DNA of 64,000 nucleotides, from positions 62,001 through 126,000 of the forward strand of contig JBDHYF010000007.1 in the NCBI GenBank assembly GCA_039811185.1. The letters are read 5' to 3'. Position 1 is the first letter of the stretch, and each line of letters opens with the position of its first letter. Position numbers and translations under genes: made by a program. This DNA comes from JAEZDR01 sp039811185. Lineage in GTDB: Bacteria > Bacteroidota > Bacteroidia > Chitinophagales > Chitinophagaceae. Below the pieces are notes generated by a model. It was not told the origin of the DNA. It did not search any database and saw nothing but the letters and a program-made list of their open reading frames with translations. Below are positions 43,771-52,362 of the stretch, one piece after another.

Positions 43771-44448
43771 ATGGCAACTAAAACGAAAGTGATCATCTTC
43801 GGTGGCATCGGTACCGCTATAAACATTGCCGAAGGGATTTTTGATGCCTCAGTAAATTATAACGCTAAAGTAGAGATGTTGGGATTCGCCTTCGACGCAC
43901 CGGAGTACGGAAAAGAAATAAATGGCTTTCCGGTGCTTTGCGGAACCAAAGAAGCTTACAAGAAATACGAAAAATTTTCTGATGTAAAATTCATCTTTCA
44001 GATGAATCATCATTACAAGATGGAAGAAAGAGCGGCTCTGGTAAAAAGTTATCAAATACCGGGTGATAGGTGGTACACTTTTATACATCCTACCGCTTTT
44101 ATCTCCCGCAGCGTTAAAATTGGCTTCGGAACAGTTGTTTATACGCATTGTGCCATACACTCTAATGCCGTTATCGGGAACCATTGTACCTTCTCTGCAT
44201 TAACAACCATTGGACACGATACCGTTTTAAATAATCATGTGTATACCGGACCCCACGTTTGCGTTGGCAGTAATGTTGTAATTGGCAAGTGTTCATTTAT
44301 TGGCTTAAACACATCGGTTGCTAACAATATCTCTATTGCGCCCAATAGCTTGATTGGACATGGCTCCACAGTAACAAAAAACATTTCCGATTCAGGAAAA
44401 ATCTATATTGGCTCACCTGCAAAGTTGTTAAAGAATATCATTTCATAA
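43771..44448 (+). CDS. PglD/NeuD-like sugar acyltransferase, hexapeptide-repeat
   Basis: A 225-residue protein with an N-terminal Rossmann-like domain (KVIIFGGIGTAINIAEG) and a C-terminal left-handed beta-helix (SVKIGFGTVVYTHCAIHSNA, VIGNHCTFSALTTIGHDTVL, VIGKCSFIGLNTSVANNI). PglD and NeuD relatives transfer acetyl groups to amino sugars or sialic acids. The catalytic His is a candidate in TIGHDTVLNNHVYTGPHV. Downstream of the aminotransferase, so N-acylation of its product is plausible. Confidence 0.85.
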   Translation: MATKTKVIIFGGIGTAINIAEGIFDASVNYNAKVEMLGFAFDAPEYGKEINGFPVLCGTKEAYKKYEKFSDVKFIFQMNHHYKMEERAALVKSYQIPGDRWYTFIHPTAFISRSVKIGFGTVVYTHCAIHSNAVIGNHCTFSALTTIGHDTVLNNHVYTGPHVCVGSNVVIGKCSFIGLNTSVANNISIAPNSLIGHGSTVTKNISDSGKIYIGSPAKLLKNIIS

Positions 44449-44474
44449 TATCATAAACAATTAAAACATACACC

Positions 44475-44957
44475 ATGCTATCAGAAAAAGCCATACTTGG
44501 CAAAAACGTTTTTGTTCATCCGCTCGCATTAGTCGAAGATGGAGTTACTATCGGCGATAACACACATGTCGGCCCGTTTTGCATTGTGCGAAGAGGCGCG
44601 AAAATTGGTAACGATTGCCGGTTCACAGCCTATTGCGAAATACGCGAAAATGTGGTTATAGGTAATAACACCAGTTTCGGAAGCCGTTGCACCATTTCTG
44701 CAAATGCCGTAATTGGTAACAACGTAGTTATCAAGTATGGCTTTGTACTTACGGACACACCTAATTTAGAAGAAGGCAATGTTAAGTCCGTTGGAAAAAT
44801 AGATGACGGTACATTAATAGGTGCTAATGTAACGCTAATGCCGGGTTTTAACATCGGCAAAAATGCCACGATAGGAGCTTGTTCGCAAGTTCGTTCCCAT
44901 GTGGGCGATGGCGAAGTGTGGTTTGGAAGTCCGGCAAAGAAATACGTAAAAGCTTAA
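44475..44957 (+). CDS. hexapeptide-repeat acyltransferase (LbH)
   Basis: A 160-residue left-handed beta-helix protein consisting almost wholly of hexapeptide repeats: VHPLALVEDGVTIGDNTHVG, RGAKIGNDCRFTAYCEI and TLIGANVTLMPGFNIGKNAT. The terminal GDGEVWFGSPAKKYVKA is usual for acetyl- or N-acyltransferases acting on nucleotide sugars. Second such enzyme in a row. A 26-base gap lies before it, and the cysH start follows its stop directly. Confidence 0.85.
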   Translation: MLSEKAILGKNVFVHPLALVEDGVTIGDNTHVGPFCIVRRGAKIGNDCRFTAYCEIRENVVIGNNTSFGSRCTISANAVIGNNVVIKYGFVLTDTPNLEEGNVKSVGKIDDGTLIGANVTLMPGFNIGKNATIGACSQVRSHVGDGEVWFGSPAKKYVKA

Positions 44958-45626
44958 ATGGAAACTTCAATCGTCCAAAACACTTTATCAATTATTCGCG
45001 CCCAACTTGCTGTGTTTGCCAAAGAGCATCGAAGGGTTTTTGCCACTTCCTCTTTTCAAACTCAGAGTGTTCCCCTTCTGCATATAATAGGGCAAAATTT
45101 TCCAGAAGTGAAGGTGTTGTTTTTGGATACTGGTTTTCTATTTCCCGAAACCTACGCCTTTAAGCACGAACTTGAAAGTTTGTTTAAACTGAAAGTGCGT
45201 AGCCTGAAATCGAACATCAATCTACTTCAGCAACGCAACCCAACAACCAACCTTTTTCAATATTCTTTAAATCCGGATTATTGCTGTTATATCAATAAAG
45301 TGCAACCGCTTGAAGACTTTTTGAATGAAGGCGATGTGTGGATTAGTGGGGTGAGACGAGACCAGACCGCTGTTAGAAAACAAATGAATGTTGTGGAAAC
45401 AGATAGCCGGGGTATTATTAAGCTTCACCCCATGCTCGACTGGACGGGAAAAGACATCTACGAATATATTAACCAGCATCAATTACCGAAACATCCACTC
45501 GATGCAGCCGGCTATGTGAGTATTGGTTGCATACCTTGCACGCATAAATGGGATGGAACCGAAGAAAGAGGGGGCAGATGGGTAGGGTCGAAAAAAACTG
45601 AGTGCGGATTACATACACGTAAATAA
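44958..45626 (+). CDS. cysH: assimilatory APS reductase (CysH family, Fe-S type)
   Basis: Reduces adenylylsulfate to sulfite and AMP using thioredoxin. The 222-residue protein keeps the CC pair (Cys109-Cys110, in DYCCYINKVQPL) and the Cys191/Cys194 pair in SIGCIPCTHKW, the four ligands of the [4Fe-4S] cluster found in APS-using members. The catalytic Cys216 is in KKTECGLH, and ERGGRWVGSKKTECGLH is complete. The nucleotide-binding FATSSFQTQSVPLL is at the N-terminus. It is wedged between capsule genes with no gap on either side. The next-step sulfite reductase is not in the window. Confidence 0.93.
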   Translation: METSIVQNTLSIIRAQLAVFAKEHRRVFATSSFQTQSVPLLHIIGQNFPEVKVLFLDTGFLFPETYAFKHELESLFKLKVRSLKSNINLLQQRNPTTNLFQYSLNPDYCCYINKVQPLEDFLNEGDVWISGVRRDQTAVRKQMNVVETDSRGIIKLHPMLDWTGKDIYEYINQHQLPKHPLDAAGYVSIGCIPCTHKWDGTEERGGRWVGSKKTECGLHTRK

Positions 45627-46574
45627 ATGAAAGTATTAGTAACAGGAGGAGCAGGCTATATTGGCAGCTCATTAGTAGAAGAATTAAACGACCTGCCTCA
45701 TATCAGTTCAATTATTGTATTTGATAATTTATCCCGCTCACCGTTAGCGTTTTTCATCGGCAGGAAAAAGCTTCAAAAAGTAAAATTTATCAAAGGCGAT
45801 ATCTTAGACGGTTATGCACTCGATCAGGTGGTGAGCGGGGTTGATGTAGTCTATCATCTCGCCGGTTACGTAATGTCGCCATTCAGTTACGCTCAAAATA
45901 TATTGTATGAGCAAATTAACCAATGGGGTACGTTAAACCTGGTAAGATGCATCCAGAACAATGGCAGGCAGCTGAAGAAATTCATTTATCTCAGCTCAAC
46001 TGCTGTTTTTGGCCTAAGAGGATTGGTTGATGAATCGTTGGAACCAGAACCTACCAATGCCTATGGGAATAGTAAGCTAACCGGTGAAAAATTTGCTGCC
46101 TTATTAAATGAAATCTGCCCCGTTTCTATTATCCGGTCAGCAAACGTATTCGGATTTAATCCATCATTCCGGCTCGATTCAGTTTTAAATAATTTTATTT
46201 TTCATGGCGTTGTCGACAATAAAATATTGATTTATGGAAATGGATTGCAGTACAGGCCATTTATTTCTCTAAATGAGCTTATTACCCATTTACTTGCTGA
46301 GGCAGCTCAGGAAATACCGCATCGGCGCACTCCGGTTTGCCTCATGCAGTTTAATGCTAATATGGGTGAGATTAAAGACTGGCTGCTACAAAATCATCTT
46401 CCAGACTTGGAGTACACATATGTTAACAGAAATCTAAATTATGAAGGCCAGCTTTGGGGCAATCTTCCCGCAGTTACAACCATGTACCCGTCGCTTGACC
46501 AAGTGTTTGCAGATTTTAAGAACAATTTAAAAGTCACACTACTGGAAACCGATGGAACAATTTCCCTTAAATAA
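45627..46574 (+). CDS. NAD-dependent nucleotide-sugar epimerase/dehydratase
   Basis: A 315-residue extended SDR protein. The Rossmann loop is VLVTGGAGYIGSSLVEEL, the acidic residue that prefers NAD is in IVFDNLSRS, and the catalytic set is STAVFGL with YGNSKLTGEKF. The substrate cannot be read from sequence; it is a UDP- or GDP-sugar-modifying enzyme by family. The start immediately follows the cysH stop, and the end overlaps the next gene by 23 bases. Confidence 0.85.
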   Translation: MKVLVTGGAGYIGSSLVEELNDLPHISSIIVFDNLSRSPLAFFIGRKKLQKVKFIKGDILDGYALDQVVSGVDVVYHLAGYVMSPFSYAQNILYEQINQWGTLNLVRCIQNNGRQLKKFIYLSSTAVFGLRGLVDESLEPEPTNAYGNSKLTGEKFAALLNEICPVSIIRSANVFGFNPSFRLDSVLNNFIFHGVVDNKILIYGNGLQYRPFISLNELITHLLAEAAQEIPHRRTPVCLMQFNANMGEIKDWLLQNHLPDLEYTYVNRNLNYEGQLWGNLPAVTTMYPSLDQVFADFKNNLKVTLLETDGTISLK

Positions 46575-47526
46575 GATTACCGCTCATCACATCAGTGTAA
46601 GCGAGGTTCCATTAGTCTATGTTAGCATACTTACATTCAACCATGTTGAGTTTATTGAGGAGTGTATTGAAAGTATCTTACATCAAAAAACAACATTTTC
46701 CGTAAAAATTGTCATTTTCGACGATTGTTCAACTGATGGAACGACCGAAATTCTTAAATTGTACAAGGTGAAATATCCGCACTTATTTATCTTGTTTCTT
46801 CAAAAACATAACACGTTCGGAAAGCCAGATCGTAAAAACGTAATGTTTCCGTTTTACGAGTATCGGGGAAAAGCTCAATACACCGCTTTGTGCGAAGGCG
46901 ACGATTACTGGGCGGACGATACCAAACTGCAACAACAAATACTTTTTTTAGAAAATAATAGAGACTTCGTAATTGCTTATCATGATTCTAAAATAATTGA
47001 CTCCTCCGGTGAACTAGTTGCCACGTCAAAACTTAGAGAAAAAGGCAGGGATCTTACATCGGAAGATATTATTAGGGGTGTCCTAATCCCAACAAACACT
47101 GTAGTTTTCCGGAATGTTTTCCAAAGTCCTCCAATTCACTTCTTCAACGTCCTCAACGGAGATACATTCTATTTTGCCCTGCTTGGGCAATTTGGCAAAG
47201 CGAAATTTTTACCAGCTATTGCTTCATCAATTTACAGACTGCACAATAACGGAATATGGGGGCTGAAACCTTCGAATTGGAAACTGCGGCAGGCTCTTAA
47301 CACCTACAAAAATCTTGAGCAATGCATCGAAGCAAAACATCTACCTATAGTTCGAAACAAAGTTTTTGCATTGATAATGACCTTGGCATGCAGAGAAATA
47401 AAAATAAAAGAAAAGTTTTTGCTAATTGGGCGCGCGTATCTATATCTTTCCTTTCAAACATCTTTTAAAACGGTACTTGCAACCCACTTGAGACTTTTTC
47501 GATCCTTTTTCATCTCAAAAAATTAA
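46552..47526 (+). CDS. glycosyltransferase family 2
   Basis: A 324-residue cytoplasmic GT-A enzyme: LVYVSILTFNHVEFIEECIE, VIFDDCSTDGTTEIL and the DxD-type CEGDDYWADDTKLQQQ. The C-terminal 80 residues are basic with hydrophobic patches, fitting a peripheral membrane enzyme. It probably adds one sugar to the lipid-linked repeat unit. Overlaps the epimerase gene by 23 bases. Donor and linkage unknown. Confidence 0.88.
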   Translation: MEQFPLNKITAHHISVSEVPLVYVSILTFNHVEFIEECIESILHQKTTFSVKIVIFDDCSTDGTTEILKLYKVKYPHLFILFLQKHNTFGKPDRKNVMFPFYEYRGKAQYTALCEGDDYWADDTKLQQQILFLENNRDFVIAYHDSKIIDSSGELVATSKLREKGRDLTSEDIIRGVLIPTNTVVFRNVFQSPPIHFFNVLNGDTFYFALLGQFGKAKFLPAIASSIYRLHNNGIWGLKPSNWKLRQALNTYKNLEQCIEAKHLPIVRNKVFALIMTLACREIKIKEKFLLIGRAYLYLSFQTSFKTVLATHLRLFRSFFISKN

Positions 47527-47547
47527 AGAAAACAAAGCATTGTTTGA

Positions 47548-48489
47548 ATGATTAGCTCGAAGCCTTTTTTTTCTGTTATTATCCCGGTTTATAACAAAGA
47601 ACATTATGTTGCAAAAACGATTTTATCAGTATTAGAGCAAACATTTTCCGACTTTGAACTGATTTTAGTTATAGACCCGTGTACCGATAAAACAGTCGAA
47701 ATTGTTGATACTTTTACCGACAGTCGTATCAAAATTTTTCATCGAGACAAGCCCGGCCCAGGAGGATATGCAGCGCGAAATTTTGGAATAGAGAATGCAA
47801 AAGCAGATTGGCTAGTTTTTCAAGATGCGGATGATTGGTGGTATCCGAATCACTTAGAGGTTCTGCATGAAAATATTCTTAAGCGTTCTGTATTTCAAAT
47901 TTTTACAACCGGCTATCAGACGCTGAACAAAAGCATATTAAAAGCGAATAGTTTTTTTACGAAGTCCGCCTTGCTTGGGGATCATGAAGTTAGTTTTGAC
48001 AGGTATTTGCGATATAAGCCAGTGTGCTCAATCAATGTTGCCATTCACAAAGAGCTATTTCAACAAGCGGGAGACTTTCCAGCAGGAAAATTCAACCGCG
48101 GCGGCGATCACGAAACATGGTTGCGTTTGATGTGTGTGGCAAAAAAGCTTTATTATATTCACGAACTTACAGCCGTTTATAACAAAGACGTTCCAAACAG
48201 TGTAATACGGTTGGAGAAACACTATACCGCCAACCATCCGGTTAGGCTTAGGGTGTTGCAGCTTTTAAAAGAGCCCCAATATAAGAGGTCGGCGCACCAA
48301 CTGAAACGTTTTTCAAACAGCTTTGTATATCCTGGAATAAAAAATAAAGCAAGAAACGGAGAGTTGGCTATGCAGGATCTTTCGGCCTTATTTTTATCCG
48401 CGTTTAAGAAAAAGCGGGACCTTATAATCTTAGCGATTCTTTCGTTACTTCCAGGCTTCGTCCAAAAAACCATTTCAAAGTTTTATTAG
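47548..48489 (+). CDS. glycosyltransferase family 2
   Basis: A 313-residue GT-A enzyme: FSVIIPVYNKEHYVAKTILS, then LVIDPCTDKTVEIVDTF where most relatives have DDGSTDGT, and FQDADDWWYPNHLEVL as the DxD region. GGDHETWLRLM fits the acceptor-side ED motif. The change of the first aspartate motif is notable but occurs in some active GT2 enzymes. It lies 21 bases after the previous GT2 gene. Donor unknown. Confidence 0.87.
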   Translation: MISSKPFFSVIIPVYNKEHYVAKTILSVLEQTFSDFELILVIDPCTDKTVEIVDTFTDSRIKIFHRDKPGPGGYAARNFGIENAKADWLVFQDADDWWYPNHLEVLHENILKRSVFQIFTTGYQTLNKSILKANSFFTKSALLGDHEVSFDRYLRYKPVCSINVAIHKELFQQAGDFPAGKFNRGGDHETWLRLMCVAKKLYYIHELTAVYNKDVPNSVIRLEKHYTANHPVRLRVLQLLKEPQYKRSAHQLKRFSNSFVYPGIKNKARNGELAMQDLSALFLSAFKKKRDLIILAILSLLPGFVQKTISKFY

Positions 48490-48497
48490 ATCGCATT

Positions 48498-49577
48498 TTG
48501 AGTAAAGCTAATAAGCTGCTATTTGTTCTAGGCTCGCTTAAACAAGGTGGAGCTGAGCGAAATATGGCTAAAATTGTGTCAGAGTATCATAGGCAAGGGC
48601 GAAAAGTGGAGATTTTATTGTTCGAAAATATAATTGACTTCCCCATTCCCAAGGAAATCAAGATACATACTATTAATGTATTAAGTCGAAGAACAAAAAT
48701 AACAAAGGCAGCGGCCTTGTTTTTCGGTGTTTTGGTACACGTTTGGAAGATAAGACCGGCTTCCGTAATTGGATTTGCCCGGATAAGCAGCCAAGTTGCT
48801 GCCTTAAGTTTATATCCAAGAGTAGTTGCGCGATTTGATTCATATCCATTCAATATTCGATGGTACCGGACCTTTTTTTCCATTCTGTTTTTTAACTTTT
48901 TTAATGTAAAGAGAGTAGTATGCCCCTCTGAAGAAATTAAAGAGCGGCTAAAGCCATATTTTATTAACAAGCGAAAGTTGACAGTAATCGGAAATGCTGT
49001 TGACATAACGGAAGAAATACCTGAGCCGACACTTGTGTTACCGGACAAATTCATCGTAGTGGTTGGGCGACTGAGCGCTTTAAAGCAAGTCGATAAAGTG
49101 ATCGAAGCGTTCGATAGAACAGCTATTAGCGCTTTATTCGATCTTGTAATTGTCGGAGACGGGCCTGAGTACAACCGACTTACTAAAATGGCAGCTGGTT
49201 TATCATCTTCACAAAAAATTCATTTTACGGGTTTCGTTCCTCACCCGGTCGCAATAATGGCAAAGGCCTCTTTATTGGTACTTGCATCTTTGAAGGAAGG
49301 TTTTCCGACGGTACTCGTCGAGGCATTGTCGGCAGGTGTTCCGGTGTTATCGTCAAACTGTAAAAGTGGGCCTTCGGAAATCGTTCAACCAGGAATTAAT
49401 GGATGGCTCTTTGAACCCGAGAAAGCAGAAGCCCTTCAAACTTGTTTCGAGCAAATAGCAGCGAACCCAGATTATTTAAACAACGTAAAAAGAAATTGTC
49501 GCTCGTCCGTTTGGAAATTTAGAACTGAGACGATAATGTCAAAGTGGGACGAAGCTGTGCTTCATCAAATCCCTTAA
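48498..49577 (+). CDS. glycosyltransferase family 4
   Basis: A 359-residue GT-B enzyme: LFVLGSLKQGGAERNMAKIV at the N-terminus, VVVGRLSALKQVDKVIEAF in the linker, and the donor-site motif LKEGFPTVLVEALSAGVPV (EGxPxxxxEA), then SSNCKSGPSEIV. The start is TTG at 48498, 8 bases after the previous stop, and the protein begins MSKANKLLF; no ATG gives a complete N-terminus. One sugar of the repeat unit is its likely product. Confidence 0.9.
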   Translation: MSKANKLLFVLGSLKQGGAERNMAKIVSEYHRQGRKVEILLFENIIDFPIPKEIKIHTINVLSRRTKITKAAALFFGVLVHVWKIRPASVIGFARISSQVAALSLYPRVVARFDSYPFNIRWYRTFFSILFFNFFNVKRVVCPSEEIKERLKPYFINKRKLTVIGNAVDITEEIPEPTLVLPDKFIVVVGRLSALKQVDKVIEAFDRTAISALFDLVIVGDGPEYNRLTKMAAGLSSSQKIHFTGFVPHPVAIMAKASLLVLASLKEGFPTVLVEALSAGVPVLSSNCKSGPSEIVQPGINGWLFEPEKAEALQTCFEQIAANPDYLNNVKRNCRSSVWKFRTETIMSKWDEAVLHQIP

Positions 49578-49590
49578 ACGATAACGATAG

Positions 49591-50073
49591 ATGCGAAAAC
49601 TGAAAAAAGCAATTCGGTTTCTTCAGAATTACCACAAGCAGAAACTAGCAAATGGATGCACAGGGTCGTCCGTAGTTGTAGAATTTTTCGGTGTCACAGG
49701 AACCGGAAAATCGACCTTGGCAAAAAATTTCTATGAGTCCTTTGCCGATTCTGAAAAAATCGACCTTAAGGGCATTTTAAAAGCATACTCATGGGAGTTA
49801 ATGCAGTGGGATGCTGCAAGAGAGGCTTTGTTTAGTGAACGCGTCAAAAGGCTAATGAAATCTGGCTTTCCGGCACACGACAAAATGCGGCTTACTAACT
49901 ATTACTACAATATCCTAAATATCGACTTTCTTCTATCAAATAAAATCGCCAACAAAATTGCCATTTTAGAGGAAGGCATTTTTCATAACTTTACGGAGGA
50001 GATACTGGAGTTTGTAGAAAACAATCCCGAGGCGCAGTCTGTCTTAAAAAGCAAAAAAATCATTTTTTTATGA
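49591..50073 (+). CDS. P-loop kinase-like protein, 3' truncated at the island border
   Basis: A 160-residue protein with Walker A GVTGTGKSTLAKNFYES (residues about 35-51) and a later AILEEGIFHNFTEEI segment, resembling small P-loop kinases found in capsule loci. It breaks off after QSVLKSKKIIFL, exactly where the sequence turns into an AT-rich decayed glycosyltransferase in another frame, so the C-terminal part (lid and nucleotide-binding elements) is probably lost. Base composition of the first part matches the genes upstream. Probably non-functional; substrate unknown. Confidence 0.6.
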   Translation: MRKLKKAIRFLQNYHKQKLANGCTGSSVVVEFFGVTGTGKSTLAKNFYESFADSEKIDLKGILKAYSWELMQWDAAREALFSERVKRLMKSGFPAHDKMRLTNYYYNILNIDFLLSNKIANKIAILEEGIFHNFTEEILEFVENNPEAQSVLKSKKIIFL

Positions 50074-50732
50074 CCGGCTAGGAGGTGCTGAAAGTAAAAC
50101 TACCTTATTAGGAGGTTTATTGCGAAAATTAGCATTAAAAAATGCAACAAAACTTATTTATAATAGTGAATATGCTTCTCTTAAATCACCATTTACTCAT
50201 AAAACTGAAATTTTAAAAAATTGTTTTACGGAACCTCAGAATATTAATCAAAGCCATAATCTGGAAAAATTAAACATTAGAAGTGACTCTATAGTATTAC
50301 TTCATATTGCAAATATTGGTAAATCTAAAAATATTGAGTTATTATTAAAGTCCTGGCCCTTATTAAAACAGAAAAATGGTAGTTTATTAGGAAATATGAA
50401 TCATATAATTAGTCAAATGAATCAAAAGAGCCGATGTTTGTTTACTATCATCTTTTTCTGAAGGATGCCCTAATGTTATTTTAGAATATATGTATTTTAA
50501 AAAATTAGTCTGTGCTTCAGATATTCCATCAATTAGAGAAACCCTGTCCGGCAAAAACTATCCTTTTTTATTTAATAATAATTCACCTTCTGATTTTATA
50601 GAAAAAATTGAAGACATTATTTCATTAAATAATTATGAGGCACCTCAAATTGTTGAAAGTAATTTTAAAAAATTATCAACCGATTACTCTGAAAATAATT
50701 TCAATGAATTAAGTCGTTTATTAAAAAAATGA
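50063..50732 (+). pseudogene. decayed family 4 glycosyltransferase
   Basis: Pieces of one GT4 gene are spread over two frames. The first frame, open from inside the preceding gene, reads FFYDRLGGAESKTTLLGGLL, then ATKLIYNSEYASLKSPF and LHIANIGKSKNIELLLKSWP. It ends at a stop near 50461. The second frame, open after a stop near 50419, reads IKRADVCLLSSFSEGCPNVI, the GT4 donor motif, and runs to 50732. Spacing between the two parts is too short for a complete GT4, so there is an internal deletion with frameshift; the N-terminal acceptor domain is also mostly absent. Very AT-rich. No function expected. Confidence 0.8.
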
Positions 50733-50817
50733 AAATTCCTTATTAAAGTCTTTTACTCAACATTTATAAAAGATTTTTAATTAATTATCGGCAAATTTTA
50801 AAGGTAAAATTCCTACA

Positions 50818-52362
50818 ATGAACATACTTGATTGCACCCTTCGCGATGGAGGGTATTATACCAATTGGGACTTTAGTCCATCAATTGTAAAAACATATTT
50901 TGATTCTTTCAATAAACTTCCTGTAGATTATCTGGAAATAGGTTACAGAAGTAACCCAATGAAAGAATACCTTGGCGAATATTTCTATTGCCCAAACTAC
51001 ATCCTTGAAAATGTCCGTCAACAAAGTAATAAAAAAATAGTTGTTGCACTAAACGAAAAAGACTTAAGGCCTGAACATATGCAGGCAGTTTTAGGAAGTT
51101 GCAAGGGTTTAATTGACATGGCCAGGATTGTTTTTGATCCACAAAATATAAAACGGGCACTTGTGCTTGCTGAAACAATTAAAGCCATGGGGTTTGAAAT
51201 TGGTTTCAACATTATGTACATGAGTAAATGGAAGCAGGACAAAAGCTTCCAGGATGAAATAAAAAATGTGGATGGTATTGCTGATTATTTATACATGGTG
51301 GATTCTTATGGCGGTGTTTATCCTAAAGATATTATAGAAAATATCGAAATGGTTAAGTCAAAAACCACTTGTAAAATTGGTTTTCACGGCCACAATAATA
51401 TTGAGCTGGCCTTAATAAACAGCCTTACTGCAATTGAATGCGGTGCTGAAATTGTTGACGCAACGGTAACCGGAATGGGAAGGGGAGCAGGAAACTTAAA
51501 AACAGAATTATTATTAACCGCACTTAATGCCAATAATGGATTAGAGGTTGATTTTAATGCTTTAAGTAATGTAGTGGATGCATTTTCCCAATTGCAAAAA
51601 GACCACGAATGGGGTACCAATCTTCCATACATGGTTTCAGGTGCAAACTCACTTCCACAAAAGGATGTGATGGAATGGGTAACCCGAAGATTTTATTCAT
51701 TTAACAGTATTATCCGAGCCTTACATAACCAAAAATTAAAGGTTGATGACAATAAAAAACTTCCAGTATTTAACCCGGAAAAAAAATATAAAACCGTAAT
51801 CATCATCGGAGGTGGACCAAATGCAAAATCACATGCAAAAGGCGTAAAAGAATTTATAAAATCCCAGGATAATGTATGTATTGTACATGCGAGTTCAAAA
51901 AATGCAGCAGTTTATCAAAATGTACCGGCAGATCAATTCTTTTGTCTCGTAGGTAATGAAGGGCATAGGCTGGAAGCGGTTTTTAAAGACCTTTCTAAAT
52001 TTGATGGGCAATGCATTTTGCCTCCTTATCCTCGTAAAATGGGAACCTATATTCCATCGGCTGTTGACAAAAACAGTTTAGAATTGGAAAATATTTCATT
52101 TATTGATACCCTCAAAGACACACATACAGCCTTAGCCTTTCAGATAGCATTAGACTTGGGTGCAGAAAAAGTTTTAGTAGTTGGTTATGATGGGTATCAG
52201 GAAAAAACAATCACTCAAAATGAACGAATATTAAGTGAAGAAAATGAAAACCTTTTTTCTGCATTTAATCGAATTAAGAATGTTTCATTAGCCTCATTAA
52301 CCCCAACAAACTATAAAAATCTTCCTGTTGAATCTGTATATGCATCATTAATAAATGGATGA
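50818..52362 (+). CDS. DRE-TIM aldolase-like enzyme fused to an uncharacterised C-terminal domain
   Basis: A 514-residue protein. Residues 1 to about 300 are a DRE-TIM metallolyase barrel (HMG-CoA lyase / 4-hydroxy-2-oxovalerate aldolase type): ILDCTLRDGGYYTNWDF with the Arg-Asp pair, YLEIGYRSN, and metal-binding GFHGHNNIELALINSL, then VTGMGRGAGNLKTELLL. Residues about 320-514 form a second domain starting TVIIIGGGPNAKSHAKGVKE, with LVVGYDGYQEKT, vaguely like MptE/DUF115-type domains. It sits directly before a CMP-sugar synthetase (8-base overlap), so a carbon-chain-extending aldol reaction using pyruvate or a related donor is a reasonable guess. Substrate unknown. Confidence 0.78.
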   Translation: MNILDCTLRDGGYYTNWDFSPSIVKTYFDSFNKLPVDYLEIGYRSNPMKEYLGEYFYCPNYILENVRQQSNKKIVVALNEKDLRPEHMQAVLGSCKGLIDMARIVFDPQNIKRALVLAETIKAMGFEIGFNIMYMSKWKQDKSFQDEIKNVDGIADYLYMVDSYGGVYPKDIIENIEMVKSKTTCKIGFHGHNNIELALINSLTAIECGAEIVDATVTGMGRGAGNLKTELLLTALNANNGLEVDFNALSNVVDAFSQLQKDHEWGTNLPYMVSGANSLPQKDVMEWVTRRFYSFNSIIRALHNQKLKVDDNKKLPVFNPEKKYKTVIIIGGGPNAKSHAKGVKEFIKSQDNVCIVHASSKNAAVYQNVPADQFFCLVGNEGHRLEAVFKDLSKFDGQCILPPYPRKMGTYIPSAVDKNSLELENISFIDTLKDTHTALAFQIALDLGAEKVLVVGYDGYQEKTITQNERILSEENENLFSAFNRIKNVSLASLTPTNYKNLPVESVYASLING

